Source of the DNA: Leisingera methylohalidivorans DSM 14336
Lineage (GTDB): Bacteria; Pseudomonadota; Alphaproteobacteria; Rhodobacterales; Rhodobacteraceae
Assembly: GCF_000511355.1 (NCBI RefSeq)
Contig: NC_023135.1
Location: forward strand, 3,772,838-3,836,837
Direction: 5' to 3'
DNA length: 64,000 nt
The translations under genes and the position numbers were made by a program. The notes under the pieces are model-generated. The model was not told where the DNA came from. It saw only the letters and a list, made by a program, of their open reading frames with translations, and searched no databases. Positions 18,375 to 28,323 of the stretch are shown here, in pieces. The number at the start of each line of letters is the position of its first letter. The first letter of the stretch is position 1.

Positions 18375-19379
18375 TTAGAAGCTGAAGTGCAGACCTGCCT
18401 GAACGGAGTTTTCGTTGGTTGCAGCTGCGGTCTGAACATAGCCAGCAACGAAAGTCACGCCGCCACCCAGGTCATACTCGTAGTTGATGCCGAAGGCGGT
18501 GCCGTCGGTTACAGTCTGACCAACGGTCACGGTGTTGTCGATGTCGGTGGAGTTCACCCAGCCGATCAGAGTCGATGCGGCGCCGATTTCGGCTTCGCCC
18601 GCCAGGGTCACGCTGTCAGCTTCTTCAGTCTGAGCGTACTGCAGAGTCGCGCCGAACTGACCGAAGTCTGCGCCAGCAGCGAAGAACATCAGATCGTCGT
18701 CTGCTTCAACACCTGCAACACCACCTTTGGTGATGGTACGGCCGTTGTCCGCGGACTGGTATGCACCGGTCACGAAGTAGTCGCCGAACGAGTAGTTCAG
18801 CATGATGGCGGTGCGCTGCAGGCCATCAGCGGAACCAGCGACAGCGCCGCCGTTCTGCTGCGAGAAGGAGATGTGGCCGGTGAAGCCGCCAGCGGAGTAG
18901 ATGGCTTCGATACCGCCAACACCAGCACCTGCGGAGGTGAAGGTGTCAAAGCCAGCGCCTTTGATGGCCAGGGAGTTGAAGCCCATGCCGTCGATGCCGG
19001 TGCCAACCGAGGTGGTGTTCAGGTACAGGCCCGGTGCGGAATCGATCGCGCCCCAGATGTTGCCAACGTTCACACGCAGGCCGCCGTATGCGACGTGGAA
19101 CTGCGGGCTGGAGAAGGTGGCTGCGCCTTGGCCGCCGTCACGGTTTTCTGCCTGTGCGCGGATACGGCCGCCAACGGTGACGCCGCCATCGGTTTCGGTC
19201 GACGCGTCAAAGGTCAGGCGGAAACGGCTGGTGATGTTGGTGTCCGAACGGCCAACAACAGTTTTGTTGGCTTCGTTGTAGTCCAGACCAAAACGGCCGT
19301 AGCCGGAGATTTTGACTTCTGCCGCGGCCATGCCTGCGGTGGCGATCAGCGCGGTAGTCGCGAAGAGAACCTTTTTCAT
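18375..19379 (-). CDS. Outer-membrane porin
   Basis: A 334-residue porin of the Rhodobacter-type family. It has a 20-residue signal peptide (MKKVLFATTALIATAGMAAA), the opening strand VKISGYGRFGLDY, a series of alternating amphipathic strands rich in Gly, Tyr and Asp, and the terminal aromatic strand ending in Phe (AGLHFSF) needed for BAM-dependent insertion. It forms general diffusion channels in the outer membrane. The start at 19379 follows a GAGGGAAAA ribosome site. Strong codon bias (GCC/CTG/ACC) and its own terminator suggest high expression. Confidence 0.93.
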   Translation of the reverse strand: MKKVLFATTALIATAGMAAAEVKISGYGRFGLDYNEANKTVVGRSDTNITSRFRLTFDASTETDGGVTVGGRIRAQAENRDGGQGAATFSSPQFHVAYGGLRVNVGNIWGAIDSAPGLYLNTTSVGTGIDGMGFNSLAIKGAGFDTFTSAGAGVGGIEAIYSAGGFTGHISFSQQNGGAVAGSADGLQRTAIMLNYSFGDYFVTGAYQSADNGRTITKGGVAGVEADDDLMFFAAGADFGQFGATLQYAQTEEADSVTLAGEAEIGAASTLIGWVNSTDIDNTVTVGQTVTDGTAFGINYEYDLGGGVTFVAGYVQTAAATNENSVQAGLHFSF

Positions 19380-19687
19380 GTTTTTCCCTCGGTTTTCAAT
19401 TCCACAGCCCAAACCGGGGAATCCGGCGTGGGTATGCCAAGGGGTTTCGCTCTTTCACCCCCGTTTTGGCAAGTGTTGGGAAAGTCAGGCGAAACGATGT
19501 GCCGCGGGATGGTGCAGCTTTGCCACAGTCCCGCTTCCGCGGCGCCCGTCCTGAGGAACCTTTACCCATTTCAAGGCCTGAATTTCCCGGAAACGCACAG
19601 TGGAGCAGCACGATAGACGCTAAGGCCTTGCTCCGCCGGCGCGGCTTGCGTTAGGTGTTCGCGCAGAAAATGGCTCCGGGAGCGGTT
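19380..19687. other. Divergent intergenic region porin / DUF3576
   Basis: This 308-nt gap must hold the porin promoter (minus) and the promoter of the DUF3576-leuS block (plus). I see no convincing coding frame and no strong palindrome. The porin Shine-Dalgarno (GAGGGAAAA on the minus strand) ends about 5 nt before its ATG. Confidence 0.4.
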
Positions 19688-20176
19688 ATGAAATACGGAA
19701 AGACCCTGCGGGTAACAGTGATCGGCGCGATCTGCCTTGGCCTTGCGGCCTGCGGCGGTGGGAACAAGGGCGGAAAACCGCCGGCGAGCACGGCGCGGAC
19801 AACCAGCCATAAAGAAGAAATCCAGGGCGCCGCGACCAAGTCCTCGGTCTTTGATTTCCTGAATGCAAAGCCGGACCAGACCGTGCAGGTCAACCGCTAT
19901 CTCTGGGCTGCCAGCCTGGATATACTGAGCTTCCTGCCGGTGCAATCGGTCGATCCATTCACCGGAGTTATCGTCACCGGCTATGGCACCCCGCCTGGCG
20001 GCGGCCGCAGCTACCGGGCCACTGTCCATATAAAGGATCCTGCACTGGACGCGCGTTCTCTGAATGTTGCGCTGCAGTCCAAGGGCGGTCCGGTCAGCGC
20101 CAGCACCTCCCGCGCAGTCGAGGACGCGATTCTGTCCCGCGCCCGGCAGCTGCGGATCGCAGACAAGAAACTCTGA
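19688..20176 (+). CDS. DUF3576 family lipoprotein
   Basis: A 162-residue predicted lipoprotein. The signal peptide ends in a LAAC lipobox (GLAACGGG), then a Gly/Lys linker, then the DUF3576 core ([57 protein letters not shown]). DUF3576 proteins are alphaproteobacterial envelope proteins of unknown function that I recall as usually lying upstream of leuS, as here. The ATG at 19688 starts the signal peptide. A terminator separates it from leuS. Confidence 0.9.
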   Translation: MKYGKTLRVTVIGAICLGLAACGGGNKGGKPPASTARTTSHKEEIQGAATKSSVFDFLNAKPDQTVQVNRYLWAASLDILSFLPVQSVDPFTGVIVTGYGTPPGGGRSYRATVHIKDPALDARSLNVALQSKGGPVSASTSRAVEDAILSRARQLRIADKKL

Positions 20177-20220
20177 TCCGCTGCGCTCTGGAAACACCAG
20201 TCAAACCCCATTATCAGAAG

Positions 20221-20246
20221 CGCCGGGCCACTTGCCCGGCGTTTTT
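20221..20246 (+). terminator. Intrinsic terminator between DUF3576 gene and leuS
   Basis: CGCCGGGC (20221-20228) pairs with GCCCGGCG (20234-20241) across a 5-nt loop, followed by TTTTT. It ends only 18 nt before the leuS ATG, so it may also act as an attenuator for the leuS-lptE-holA unit. Confidence 0.85.
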
Positions 20247-20264
20247 ATGCAAAGGACCGCTCTG

Positions 20265-22829
20265 ATGTCGCGTTACTCCGCCACGGAAATCGAAGCAAAA
20301 TGGCAGGAAGCCTGGGACAAGGCCGGGATCTTTCAGGCCACACGCAGCGGCGGCAAGCCGAAGTATTATGTGCTGGAGATGTTCCCCTATCCGTCGGGCA
20401 AGCTGCACATGGGCCATGTGCGCAATTACACGATGGGCGATGTGATCGCGCGCTACAAGCTGTCGACCGGCCATAACGTGCTGCACCCGATGGGGTTCGA
20501 CGCCTTTGGCATGCCGGCTGAGAACGCCGCGATGGCGAGCGGCGGCCACCCCAAGGATTGGACCTATTCGAACATCGACACCATGGTCGAACAGATGAAA
20601 CCGCTGGGTCTGTCGCTGGACTGGAGCCGGATGTTCGCCACCTGCGACCCGGAATATTACGGCCAGCAGCAAGCGCTGTTCCTTGATTTCCTGGAAAAGG
20701 GTCTGGTCTACCGCAAGAACGCGGTGGTGAACTGGGACCCCATCGACATGACCGTGCTGGCCAATGAGCAGGTCGAAAACGGCCGCGGCTGGCGTTCCGG
20801 TGCGCTGGTGGAACGGCGCGAGCTGACGCAATGGTTCTTCAAGATCTCCGATTTCTCGGAAGAACTGCTAGCGTCGCTGGACGATCTGGAAAACTGGCCC
20901 GCCAAGGTGCGGCTGATGCAGGAGAACTGGATCGGCAAGTCTCGCGGCCTGCAGTTCTCGTTTGAGCGCACCGACGGCGGTGAGCCGATTGAGGTCTACA
21001 CCACCCGCCCCGATACGCTGATGGGCGCGTCCTTTGTCGGCATATCGCCCGACCACCCGATCGCCAAAGGGCTGGAGGCAGAATCGGAAGAGGTCGCGGA
21101 GTTCGTTGCCGAATGCCGCAAGGGCGGCACCACCGAGGAAGCCATCGAAACCGCCGAGAAGCTGGGTTACGACACCGGCATCCGCGTCAAGCACCCGCTG
21201 AACCCCGACTGGGAACTGCCGGTCTGGATCGCCAACTTCATCCTGATGGACTACGGCACCGGTGCGATCTTTGCCTGCCCGGCGCATGACCAGCGCGACC
21301 TGGATTTCTGCCGCAAGTATGACTTGCCGGTGGTGGATACTTTCTTTGCGCTGGATGATGATACCCCGGTTGCGAGCGAAGCCTTCGTGCCCGCGAAAAC
21401 CGAAAAAGTACGCTGGGTCGATCACTTTGCCGGGCTGACCGAGGCCACTGGCGAGGACGCAATAAACGCCACTGTCGATTTTGCGGAAAAGGCCGGCTGG
21501 GGCCAGGGCGTCACCAAATACCGTTTGCGCGACTGGGGCCTTAGCCGTCAGCGCTATTGGGGCTGCCCGATTCCCGTGGTGCATTGCGAAGACTGCGGCG
21601 TGGTGCCGGAGAAGAAAGAGAACCTGCCGATTGCCCTGCCCTATGACGAGGGCGGCAAGCCGATCGACTTCTCGGTGCCGGGCAACCCGCTTGACCGCCA
21701 TCCGACCTGGCGCGACTGCGCATGCCCGTCCTGCGGCAAACCGGCCCAGCGTGAAACCGACACCATGGACACCTTTGTCGATTCAAGCTGGTACTTCGCC
21801 CGCTTCACCGCCCCGCGTGCGGACACCCCGACGGATATGGCCGAGGCCGAATACTGGATGAACGTCGACCAGTATATCGGCGGCATCGAGCACGCGATTC
21901 TGCATCTGCTGTATTCTCGCTTCTTTGCCCGCGCGATGCAGATCTGCGGCCACCTGCCGGAGAAGTCGAAGGAGCCGTTCGATGCGCTGTTCACCCAAGG
22001 CATGGTGACCCACGCGATCTACAAGACCACCGGCGGCAATCATCGCCCTGTCTACCACTACCCCGAAGAAGTTGAGCTGCGCGACGGCAAAGGCTTTCTG
22101 AAAGACGGCACCGAGGTGGAAATCATCCCCTCCGCCAAGATGTCCAAGTCCAAAAACAACGTGGTGGACCCGCTGCACATCATTTCGTCCTTTGGCGCCG
22201 ACACCGCGCGCTGGTTCGTGCTGTCCGATTCGCCGCCCGAACGGGACGTGGAATGGACTGCCTCCGGTGCGGAAGCGGCTTACAAACACCTGAACCGCGT
22301 CTGGAACCTCTGCGGCCGTATTGCGGAGATGGACCCCGAAACAACAGGTCAGGGCGATGAGGATCTGCTGCGCGAGATGCACAAGGCGATCCGCGACGTG
22401 ACCCTTGGCGTGGACTCCTTTGGTTTCAACGCGGCGATTGCCAAGCTCTATGCCTTTACCAACACGCTGGCCAAATCCAAGGCCAGCGCCAAGGTGCAAA
22501 AGCAGGCGATCATGACGCTGGCCCAGCTGATGTCGCCGATGACCCCGCACCTGGCAGAGGACATCTGGAACCATCAGGGCGGCGAAGGGCTGGTGGCCAC
22601 GGCGCCCTGGCCGGTCGCCGATGAGGCGATGCTGGTCGAGGACACCATGACCCTGCCGATCCAGATCAACGGCAAGCGCCGCGGTGAGATCGAAGTCGCC
22701 AAGGATCTAGACAAGGCAGAGGTTGAAAAACGCGCTCTGGCGCATGAAGCTGTGCAAAAGGCGCTGAATGGCGCCGCCCCGAAAAAGGTAATCGTGGTGC
22801 CGGGCCGGATTGTGAATGTCGTTGCTTAA
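20265..22829 (+). CDS. leuS: Leucyl-tRNA synthetase
   Basis: An 854-residue class I aminoacyl-tRNA synthetase. The HIGH motif is HMGH (residues 48-51, in [17 protein letters not shown]), the KMSKS motif is near residue 625 ([10 protein letters not shown]), and the editing (CP1) domain with the T-rich [10 protein letters not shown] segment lies between. C-terminal segments [11 protein letters not shown] and [14 protein letters not shown] are typical of bacterial LeuRS. Full length. It overlaps the lptE start by 14 nt. Confidence 0.98.
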   Translation: MSRYSATEIEAKWQEAWDKAGIFQATRSGGKPKYYVLEMFPYPSGKLHMGHVRNYTMGDVIARYKLSTGHNVLHPMGFDAFGMPAENAAMASGGHPKDWTYSNIDTMVEQMKPLGLSLDWSRMFATCDPEYYGQQQALFLDFLEKGLVYRKNAVVNWDPIDMTVLANEQVENGRGWRSGALVERRELTQWFFKISDFSEELLASLDDLENWPAKVRLMQENWIGKSRGLQFSFERTDGGEPIEVYTTRPDTLMGASFVGISPDHPIAKGLEAESEEVAEFVAECRKGGTTEEAIETAEKLGYDTGIRVKHPLNPDWELPVWIANFILMDYGTGAIFACPAHDQRDLDFCRKYDLPVVDTFFALDDDTPVASEAFVPAKTEKVRWVDHFAGLTEATGEDAINATVDFAEKAGWGQGVTKYRLRDWGLSRQRYWGCPIPVVHCEDCGVVPEKKENLPIALPYDEGGKPIDFSVPGNPLDRHPTWRDCACPSCGKPAQRETDTMDTFVDSSWYFARFTAPRADTPTDMAEAEYWMNVDQYIGGIEHAILHLLYSRFFARAMQICGHLPEKSKEPFDALFTQGMVTHAIYKTTGGNHRPVYHYPEEVELRDGKGFLKDGTEVEIIPSAKMSKSKNNVVDPLHIISSFGADTARWFVLSDSPPERDVEWTASGAEAAYKHLNRVWNLCGRIAEMDPETTGQGDEDLLREMHKAIRDVTLGVDSFGFNAAIAKLYAFTNTLAKSKASAKVQKQAIMTLAQLMSPMTPHLAEDIWNHQGGEGLVATAPWPVADEAMLVEDTMTLPIQINGKRRGEIEVAKDLDKAEVEKRALAHEAVQKALNGAAPKKVIVVPGRIVNVVA

Positions 22830-23331
22830 CCATCGAACCCTGTTGCTGGCCCTGCCCCTGCTGGCGGCGGCCTGCGGCTTTACACCGGTGCACGCCCCTG
22901 GCGGCACCGGGGCAGCTCTTTACGGCCGGGTCGCGGTGCAAGCACCGGAGGAGATCAAGGCGGCCAGCGGCACCGACGCCTATTTCCTGGTGCAGAACCT
23001 GGAGCAGCGCCTGGGCCGCGGCGGCAGCACTGCCTACAAGCTGGACCTGACGCTTAGCACCACGGAAGAAGGCCAGGCGATTACTGCAGGCAATGAGATC
23101 ACCCGTTATTCGGTGATCGGTAGTGCAGGCTATTCGCTTACCCGCCTGTCGGACGGCAAGGTGGCATCCAGCGGAACGGTGCGAAACTTCACCGGCTATT
23201 CCGCTACTGGTTCGACCGTGGAGACGCTGGCAGGCGAGCGCGACGCGCATGAGCGGCTGATGGTGATCCTGGCCGACCAGATTACCGCGCAGATCCTGGC
23301 AACCGCGGATCTTTCCGCGCCTGCGGAATGA
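22816..23331 (+). CDS. lptE: LPS assembly lipoprotein LptE
   Basis: A 171-residue lipoprotein with an N-terminal signal and LAAAC lipobox (Cys about residue 20, followed by GFTPVH as is common in LptE). LptE plugs the LptD barrel that inserts LPS into the outer leaflet. The position directly between leuS and holA is the conserved proteobacterial arrangement and strengthens the call. It overlaps leuS by 14 nt and holA by 4 nt (ATGA). Confidence 0.92.
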   Translation: MSLLNHRTLLLALPLLAAACGFTPVHAPGGTGAALYGRVAVQAPEEIKAASGTDAYFLVQNLEQRLGRGGSTAYKLDLTLSTTEEGQAITAGNEITRYSVIGSAGYSLTRLSDGKVASSGTVRNFTGYSATGSTVETLAGERDAHERLMVILADQITAQILATADLSAPAE

Positions 23332-24356
23332 AGCTCTCCCCGCGCGAAGCTGACGGCTATTTTGCCAAGCCCGATCCGGGCAAGACCGGTATTCTGATCT
23401 ATGGTGCCGATGCGATGCGCGTGTCGCTGAAACGGCAGCAGGTTCTGGCTGCCCTGCTCGGCCCCGGCGCCGAAGAAGAAATGCGGCTGAACCGGATGCC
23501 CGCCAGCGACCTGCGCAAAGACCCGGCGCAGGTGCTGGATGCGGTGAAGGCGGTCGGGTTTTTCCCCGGCGTCCGGGCGGTTTTTGTCGAGGGTGCCAAT
23601 GACACCGCAGCCCCTGCGATAGCGGCCGCACTGGAGGAATGGCAGCCCGGCGACGCGCAGATCGTGGTTACGGCTGGACAGCTCAAAGCAACGTCCAAAC
23701 TGCGCAAAGCGTTTGAAAGCCACAAAAATGCTTATGCTGTGGGCATCTACGACGACCCGCCCTCGCGCGCCGAGATCGAGCGGATCCTGAGTGAGGCCGG
23801 TATCCGCGACGTCCCGGGCGACAGCATGTCGGCGCTGACGGATATCGCCAATGATACCGGCCCCGGCGACTTCTCCCGCATGATCGAAAAGCTGGCGCTT
23901 TATAAACACGGCGACAGCAGCTCGCTCTCACTGGACGACATCAGCGCCGTTGCCCCGCAATCGACCGAAGCCGCGCTGGACGACGTTCTGAACGTGGTGG
24001 CCGAGGCCCGCAGCGCCGAAATCGGCCCGCTGATCCGCCGCCTGCAGGCGCAAGGCACCAATGCCGTGACGCTTTGCATCGGCGCCACCCGCCATTTCCG
24101 CACGCTTTACACCATTGCCGCCGCACCCGGCGGCCCGGCCCAGGGCATCGGCCAGCTGCGCCCGCCGCTATATGGCAAGCGCCGCGACCGGATGCTGCGC
24201 CAGGCCCAGAACTGGGGGGCGAACCGGCTGGAAACCGCGCTGACGATCATTACCGACACCGACCTGGCACTGCGCTCTGCAGGTCAGACCGCCCCGGCGC
24301 TGGCGCTGATGGAACGTGCCCTGATCAGGCTTGCCATGCTGGGCCGTGCGCGCTGA
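23328..24356 (+). CDS. holA: DNA polymerase III subunit delta
   Basis: A 342-residue clamp-loader delta subunit that opens the beta clamp. The N-terminal ILIYGADAMRVSLKRQQVL, the middle DPPSRAEIERIL and GDSMSALTDIANDTGPGDFSRMIEKLALY, and the C-terminal LYGKRRDRMLRQAQNW blocks match HolA. Its start overlaps the lptE stop by 4 nt, so leuS, lptE and holA are expected to be one transcription unit. Length is normal. Confidence 0.95.
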   Translation: MKLSPREADGYFAKPDPGKTGILIYGADAMRVSLKRQQVLAALLGPGAEEEMRLNRMPASDLRKDPAQVLDAVKAVGFFPGVRAVFVEGANDTAAPAIAAALEEWQPGDAQIVVTAGQLKATSKLRKAFESHKNAYAVGIYDDPPSRAEIERILSEAGIRDVPGDSMSALTDIANDTGPGDFSRMIEKLALYKHGDSSSLSLDDISAVAPQSTEAALDDVLNVVAEARSAEIGPLIRRLQAQGTNAVTLCIGATRHFRTLYTIAAAPGGPAQGIGQLRPPLYGKRRDRMLRQAQNWGANRLETALTIITDTDLALRSAGQTAPALALMERALIRLAMLGRAR

Positions 24357-24428
24357 TCATCACAGCCCCTTGGCTTGATCCGCTCCCCTTGGCTGCCCAT
24401 CTTAGCAGGGCACAACAGGAGAGAGACG

Positions 24429-25019
24429 ATGTATACCGTCACCGGCATCCCGCTCACCCGCACCTTCCGGGTGCTTTGGGCGCTTGAAGAGCTTGGGGAA
24501 CCTTACGAACTGAAACAGCACGGGCCGCGCAGCCCGGAAGTTCAGGCGCTGAATGTTTCGGGCAAGGTGCCGGTGCTTCAGGCGGATGGGGAAACCATCA
24601 CCGATTCGACCGCCATCCTCACTTACCTGGCCGACAAGCATGGCGCGCTGACCGCCCCGGCCGGCACCGTAGCCCGCGCCAAGCAGGACGCCATCACCCA
24701 TCTATTGCTGGACGAAGTCGATGCCGTGCTCTGGGCCGCCGCCCGCCACAGCTTCATCCTGCCTGAGGAACAGCGGGTGCCGGAAGTGAAAGGCAGCCTG
24801 AAATGGGAATTTTCCCACAATCTGTCGCGGCTCGAAGGCAAGATGGCCGGCCCCTTCCTGATGGGAGAGGAATTCACCATCGCGGACATCATCTGCACCC
24901 ACTGCCTGAATTGGGCCCGCAGCGCGAAATTCCCTGTCGAAGGCGAAAAGCTGCAGGACTACGGCAAGCGGATGCGGGACCGCGAGGCTTATCAGCGGGT
25001 TGCGGCGCTCGCCAAGTAA
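24429..25019 (+). CDS. Glutathione S-transferase family protein
   Basis: A 196-residue cytosolic-type GST. The N-terminal thioredoxin-like domain has VTGIPLTRTFRVLWALEELG, the cis-Pro segment GKVPVLQADG and the gamma-glutamyl-binding DSTAILTYLADK. The helical C-terminal domain contains FTIADIICTHCLNWAR, the usual N-capping/hydrophobic-staple region. The substrate is unknown. The start at 24429 follows AGGAGAGAGACG. It ends inside the 3' end of the converging flavoprotein gene (28-nt overlap). Confidence 0.92.
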   Translation: MYTVTGIPLTRTFRVLWALEELGEPYELKQHGPRSPEVQALNVSGKVPVLQADGETITDSTAILTYLADKHGALTAPAGTVARAKQDAITHLLLDEVDAVLWAAARHSFILPEEQRVPEVKGSLKWEFSHNLSRLEGKMAGPFLMGEEFTIADIICTHCLNWARSAKFPVEGEKLQDYGKRMRDREAYQRVAALAK

Positions 25020-26191
25020 GCTGCCGCAGCCTGCCCTGCCCAGCGCCCGGTTGCCAGGCAGGCGGTCAGCAGGTAGCCGCCTGTCGGCGCTTCCCAATCC
25101 AGCATTTCCCCGGCGCAGAACGTGCCGGGGATCTGTTCCAGCATCAGCCCCTCGTCCAGCGCATCCCGGCATACGCCGCCAGCGGTGGAAATCGCCTCGT
25201 CCATCGGCCGCAGGCCTGAGTGATTGACTGGCAGCGCTTTGATCAACCGGGCCAGGGCCTGGATATCCTGCGGCAAAGGCCGTCCGAACTCTTGCAGTAC
25301 TGCTGCCCGGGCAGCTCCCAGCTTCAGCACCTTTCGCAAATGATTAGTATGGCTCGTCTTGCCGCGCGGACGGGACAGGCGGCGGACAATTTCTGCCATG
25401 TCCAGGTCCGGAAGCAAATCCATCTGCAGCGTCTCTCCCTCCCGCACGGCGGCGCAGACAGAATAAATGCCGCCGCCTTCCAGCCCGCGCTCCGATATCA
25501 CGGCTTCCCCGCGGGAAGACAAAGGGCCGGCCTGCAATGCGATTCCCTTCAGAGGCTGCCCGAACTGCGGCGCCATGAAACCGGACCAAGCCACCAGGAG
25601 CCCTGCATTTGCAGGCTTGAACGGTGCAATTTCTACAGCTTCTCTGCCCAGCAGAGGGACCCAGCCTCCGTCCGAACCAAGCCGCGCCCAGCTGGCGCCG
25701 CCCAGTGCCAGAACCACCGCCCTGGCTTCAATCCGTTTCGCCCCGTCCGGGGTTTCAAAAGCGAGCACGCTGCCCTCCCAGCCAGTCCAGCGCCAGCGCG
25801 TGCGGACCTGTGCGCCGAAGCCATCAAGGCGTGCAAGCCAGGCGCGCAGCAGCGGTGAAGCTTTCATGACCGCCGGAAACACCCGGCCCGTTGAGCCGGT
25901 GAACAGCTCGCTCCCCAGTCCCCGCGCCCAATCCTGAACGGCCTGTGCATCACAGAGGCGGATTATTGGTGTCAGCCAGTCTGCGGCCTCTCCATAGCGG
26001 GCAATCAACTGCTCGAACGGTTCGTCCTTGGTCAGATTCAATCCGGATTTGCCCGCCATCAGGAACTTGCGGGCCGCCGACGGCTTGGCCTCGGCCACCA
26101 GCACGCGGTACCCGGCGCGGCCCAGCTCCTCGGCCGCCATAAGCCCTGCAGGCCCGGCTCCGACCACCACTGCATCCCAAGTTTCCGTCAT
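24992..26191 (-). CDS. BaiN/RdsA-like NAD(P)/FAD-dependent oxidoreductase (TIGR03862-type flavoprotein)
   Basis: A 399-residue flavoprotein. The dinucleotide-binding VVVGAGPAGLMAAEELGRAGYRV is at residues 8-30, followed by KFLMAGKSGLNLT, the signature of the HI0933/BaiN family. VLALGGASWARLGSDG and a C-terminal CAGEMLDWEAPTGGYLLTACLATG complete the FAD site. The physiological reaction is unknown; some relatives reduce steroid or other quinone-like substrates. The start at 26191 (MTETWDAVVVG) is clear. The stop overlaps the converging GST gene. Confidence 0.9.
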   Translation of the reverse strand: MTETWDAVVVGAGPAGLMAAEELGRAGYRVLVAEAKPSAARKFLMAGKSGLNLTKDEPFEQLIARYGEAADWLTPIIRLCDAQAVQDWARGLGSELFTGSTGRVFPAVMKASPLLRAWLARLDGFGAQVRTRWRWTGWEGSVLAFETPDGAKRIEARAVVLALGGASWARLGSDGGWVPLLGREAVEIAPFKPANAGLLVAWSGFMAPQFGQPLKGIALQAGPLSSRGEAVISERGLEGGGIYSVCAAVREGETLQMDLLPDLDMAEIVRRLSRPRGKTSHTNHLRKVLKLGAARAAVLQEFGRPLPQDIQALARLIKALPVNHSGLRPMDEAISTAGGVCRDALDEGLMLEQIPGTFCAGEMLDWEAPTGGYLLTACLATGRWAGQAAAAYLASAATR

Positions 26192-26316
26192 GCCATCCCC
26201 TTGCCAGCGCCCGGCGGCAGCGCTCCACTTCACTGCACGGACCCCATGCCGCCCGTGTATATTCAGTCCTGTCTGCCCGAATAGCGGCCAGTCATTCCCG
26301 TGCTTTACACGTCCCG

Positions 26317-27018
26317 TCAACCCTGGGTGAACAACTGGTAGCCGGGATGGGCAACGGCGCGCAGGCTGGTGATCGGAGCGTCGCCGATCCAGGTTGTGCG
26401 TTCCATAACAAACAGCGCGTTGCCGACGTCACTCTGGAGTATTTCGCTGTCGCTTTTGGTTCCGCGGCGCGCATACAGGCGCAAATCGCACCTGCTGTAG
26501 GGGCGGTTGCGGACAAGCCATTCATTTGCGCTTTCGCGGGTCAGGTCTACATCCTTTATCTCCGGCACGGTTTCCAAGCAGATCCAACGGTCTTCGAAGA
26601 TATAGGGGCGGCTGTCGGCAAGATGCAATGCTTCAACCCGCAGCATCGGGCGGGCTTCATGCAGGCCGAAATTGGCCAGTATGGCAGCGCTGGGTGGCTG
26701 CATCGACTGCCGGATCAACTGGTAGCGGTACACGCTGCCTTTCTGTTCGACCTCAAGCCTTGTGATCGGGATGTTTAGGGTTGCGCGGGTCACAGGATCG
26801 CGCTGCACCGTTGTGCCGCCCTTGCGGCGCCGCTGCACCAGCCCGTTTTGGGCCAGATCCTGCATTGCCCGGTGAACGGTGGAGCGGGCGCAGCCAAACC
26901 GGCCGGCGAATTCCTCATCCCGCGGCAGCTTGTCTCCCGGCCCGTAGGTGGAGTTCAGAATCATCTCCCGGATTCTATCCCGGATAGTTACCCAGGAATG
27001 CCGTGGCTTGTCCGTCAA
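26317..27018 (-). CDS. GntR-family (HutC subfamily, UTRA domain) transcriptional regulator
   Basis: A 233-residue repressor-like protein with an N-terminal winged helix (residues 8-70: WVTIRDRIREMILNSTYGPGDKLPRDEEFAGRFGCARSTVHRAMQDL) and a C-terminal UTRA ligand-binding domain containing RVEALHLADSRPYIFEDRWI. HutC-type regulators usually repress until a small-molecule effector binds. It is divergent from the TRAP operon with a 205-nt gap that contains a near-consensus HutC operator (27119-27136), so it very probably controls that operon. The natural effector is presumably the transported acid or a breakdown product. Confidence 0.92.
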   Translation of the reverse strand: MTDKPRHSWVTIRDRIREMILNSTYGPGDKLPRDEEFAGRFGCARSTVHRAMQDLAQNGLVQRRRKGGTTVQRDPVTRATLNIPITRLEVEQKGSVYRYQLIRQSMQPPSAAILANFGLHEARPMLRVEALHLADSRPYIFEDRWICLETVPEIKDVDLTRESANEWLVRNRPYSRCDLRLYARRGTKSDSEILQSDVGNALFVMERTTWIGDAPITSLRAVAHPGYQLFTQG

Positions 27019-27110
27019 TACTCATTCCCCCAGATCAAACCGGAAAACATTTGCCGCCGCTCCATATTGCAGTCTGCGAAGAAAGGCGAACTTGATCCGC
27101 GCAACTGTGA

Positions 27111-27139
27111 TTGACATCAATATGTATCTACATATTAAT
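27111..27139 (+). promoter_or_regulatory. Putative sigma70-type promoter of the TRAP operon
   Basis: A perfect -35 hexamer TTGACA (27111-27116) is followed, at 16-17 nt spacing, by TATTAA/ATTAAT (27133-27139) as -10. The 18-bp GntR operator fills almost the whole spacer. Confidence 0.65.
27119..27136. promoter_or_regulatory. GntR/HutC-type operator
   Basis: AATATGTA-TC-TACATATT is a perfect 8-bp inverted repeat with a 2-nt centre. Its core GTATCTAC differs by one base from GTMTAKAC, the published HutC-subfamily consensus. It sits between the -35 and -10 hexamers of the TRAP promoter and upstream of the adjacent HutC-type regulator gene, an ideal position for simple repression. Confidence 0.8.
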
Positions 27140-27223
27140 GTAAAGCGCCTACAAAACATGGCAAAGTCTGCGCTGCCGGCATTCGCCCATCGCAGATGCA
27201 CCGACAGACGGAGGAATGGAAAC

Positions 27224-28309
27224 ATGGAAAGACGCGCGTTTTTGAAAACCGGCGCATTGGGCGCAGCGGCAGCAACGCTGGCCAGCCCCGCCATTGCCCA
27301 GGGCAAGATGCAATGGAAAATGGTCACCGCCTGGCCGAAAAACCTGCCTGGCCCCGGTGTGGCGGCACAGATGCTGGCCGACCGGATCACCACCCTGTCG
27401 GGCGGCCGGATCGAGGTTAAGCTTTTCGCCGCCGGTGAGCTGGTTCCGGGCCGGGGTGCGTTTGACGCGGTTTCCGAAGGCACTGCCGAGCTGTATCACG
27501 CCGTGCCGGCCTATTGGGGCTCGAAATCCAAAGGTATCCTGCTATTCGGCTCGCAGCCTTTCGGTCTGCGCGCGGACGAGCAAATCGGCTGGATGTACCA
27601 CGGCGGCGGCCAGACCCTTTATGACGAGATGTACGGCCGTTTCGGCATCAAACCGTTCCTGTGCGGCAATTCCGGGCCGCAGTGGGGCGGCTGGTTCAAG
27701 ACCGAGATCAACTCTGCCGAGGACCTGAAGGGGCTGAAGTTCCGAACAACAGGTCTGGCATCGGAGATGGCATCGAAACTGGGCATGGCGGCCGAGGCCA
27801 CCAGCGGCCCGGCGATGTTTCAGGGGTTGCAGACCGGGGCACTGGACGCGGGTGAATTCATCGGCCCCTGGACTGACAGCGCGCTGGGATATTACCAAGT
27901 GGCCAAGAACTACTACTGGCCCGGCGTGGGCGAGCCTTCCTCGGCCGAGGAATGCGGTGTCAACGCCGACGTGTTCGCTGAGCTGCCGGAAGACCTGCAG
28001 CAGGTGGTGAAGATGGCCTGCGAGAGCCTCTACAACCCGGTGTGGACCGAATACACCACAAAGCACGCGCTGGCGTTGAAGACGATGGTCGACGAGCATG
28101 GGGTGCAGGTGAAGATGTTCCCCGAAGACGTGATCACCGCTATGGGCGCTGCCGCCAAGGAAGTGCTTGCCGAGCTGCAGGAAGATGAGGATGAACTGGT
28201 CCGCCGCATCACCGAAAGCTTCATCGCCTACCGCGACAGCGTCGGCGGTTACATGACCTATGCCGACAATGGCCAGATGAATGCCCGCGCCTCGGTGATG
28301 GGCTACTGA
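27224..28309 (+). CDS. TRAP transporter substrate-binding protein (DctP/TakP type)
   Basis: A 361-residue periplasmic binding protein for a TRAP transporter. The leader carries a twin-arginine-type motif (RRAFLK) followed by a hydrophobic stretch and a cleavage-like SPAIAQ. The segments KLFAAGELVPGRGAFDAVSEGTAE and YHGGGQTLYDEM closely resemble TakP of Rhodobacter sphaeroides, which binds 2-oxo acids, and the FRTTGLASEM block carries the conserved carboxylate-binding Arg. A monocarboxylate or keto acid is therefore the best guess. It is followed by a hairpin terminator before the permease genes, consistent with making more binding protein than permease. Confidence 0.9.
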   Translation: MERRAFLKTGALGAAAATLASPAIAQGKMQWKMVTAWPKNLPGPGVAAQMLADRITTLSGGRIEVKLFAAGELVPGRGAFDAVSEGTAELYHAVPAYWGSKSKGILLFGSQPFGLRADEQIGWMYHGGGQTLYDEMYGRFGIKPFLCGNSGPQWGGWFKTEINSAEDLKGLKFRTTGLASEMASKLGMAAEATSGPAMFQGLQTGALDAGEFIGPWTDSALGYYQVAKNYYWPGVGEPSSAEECGVNADVFAELPEDLQQVVKMACESLYNPVWTEYTTKHALALKTMVDEHGVQVKMFPEDVITAMGAAAKEVLAELQEDEDELVRRITESFIAYRDSVGGYMTYADNGQMNARASVMGY

Positions 28310-28323
28310 TCTGAAAAACACCT

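Noticed and set aside
18387..19616. 409-codon plus-strand frame across the porin gene
   Set aside because: Mirror of the porin's biased codons. The porin itself has a signal peptide, beta-strand pattern and terminal Phe.
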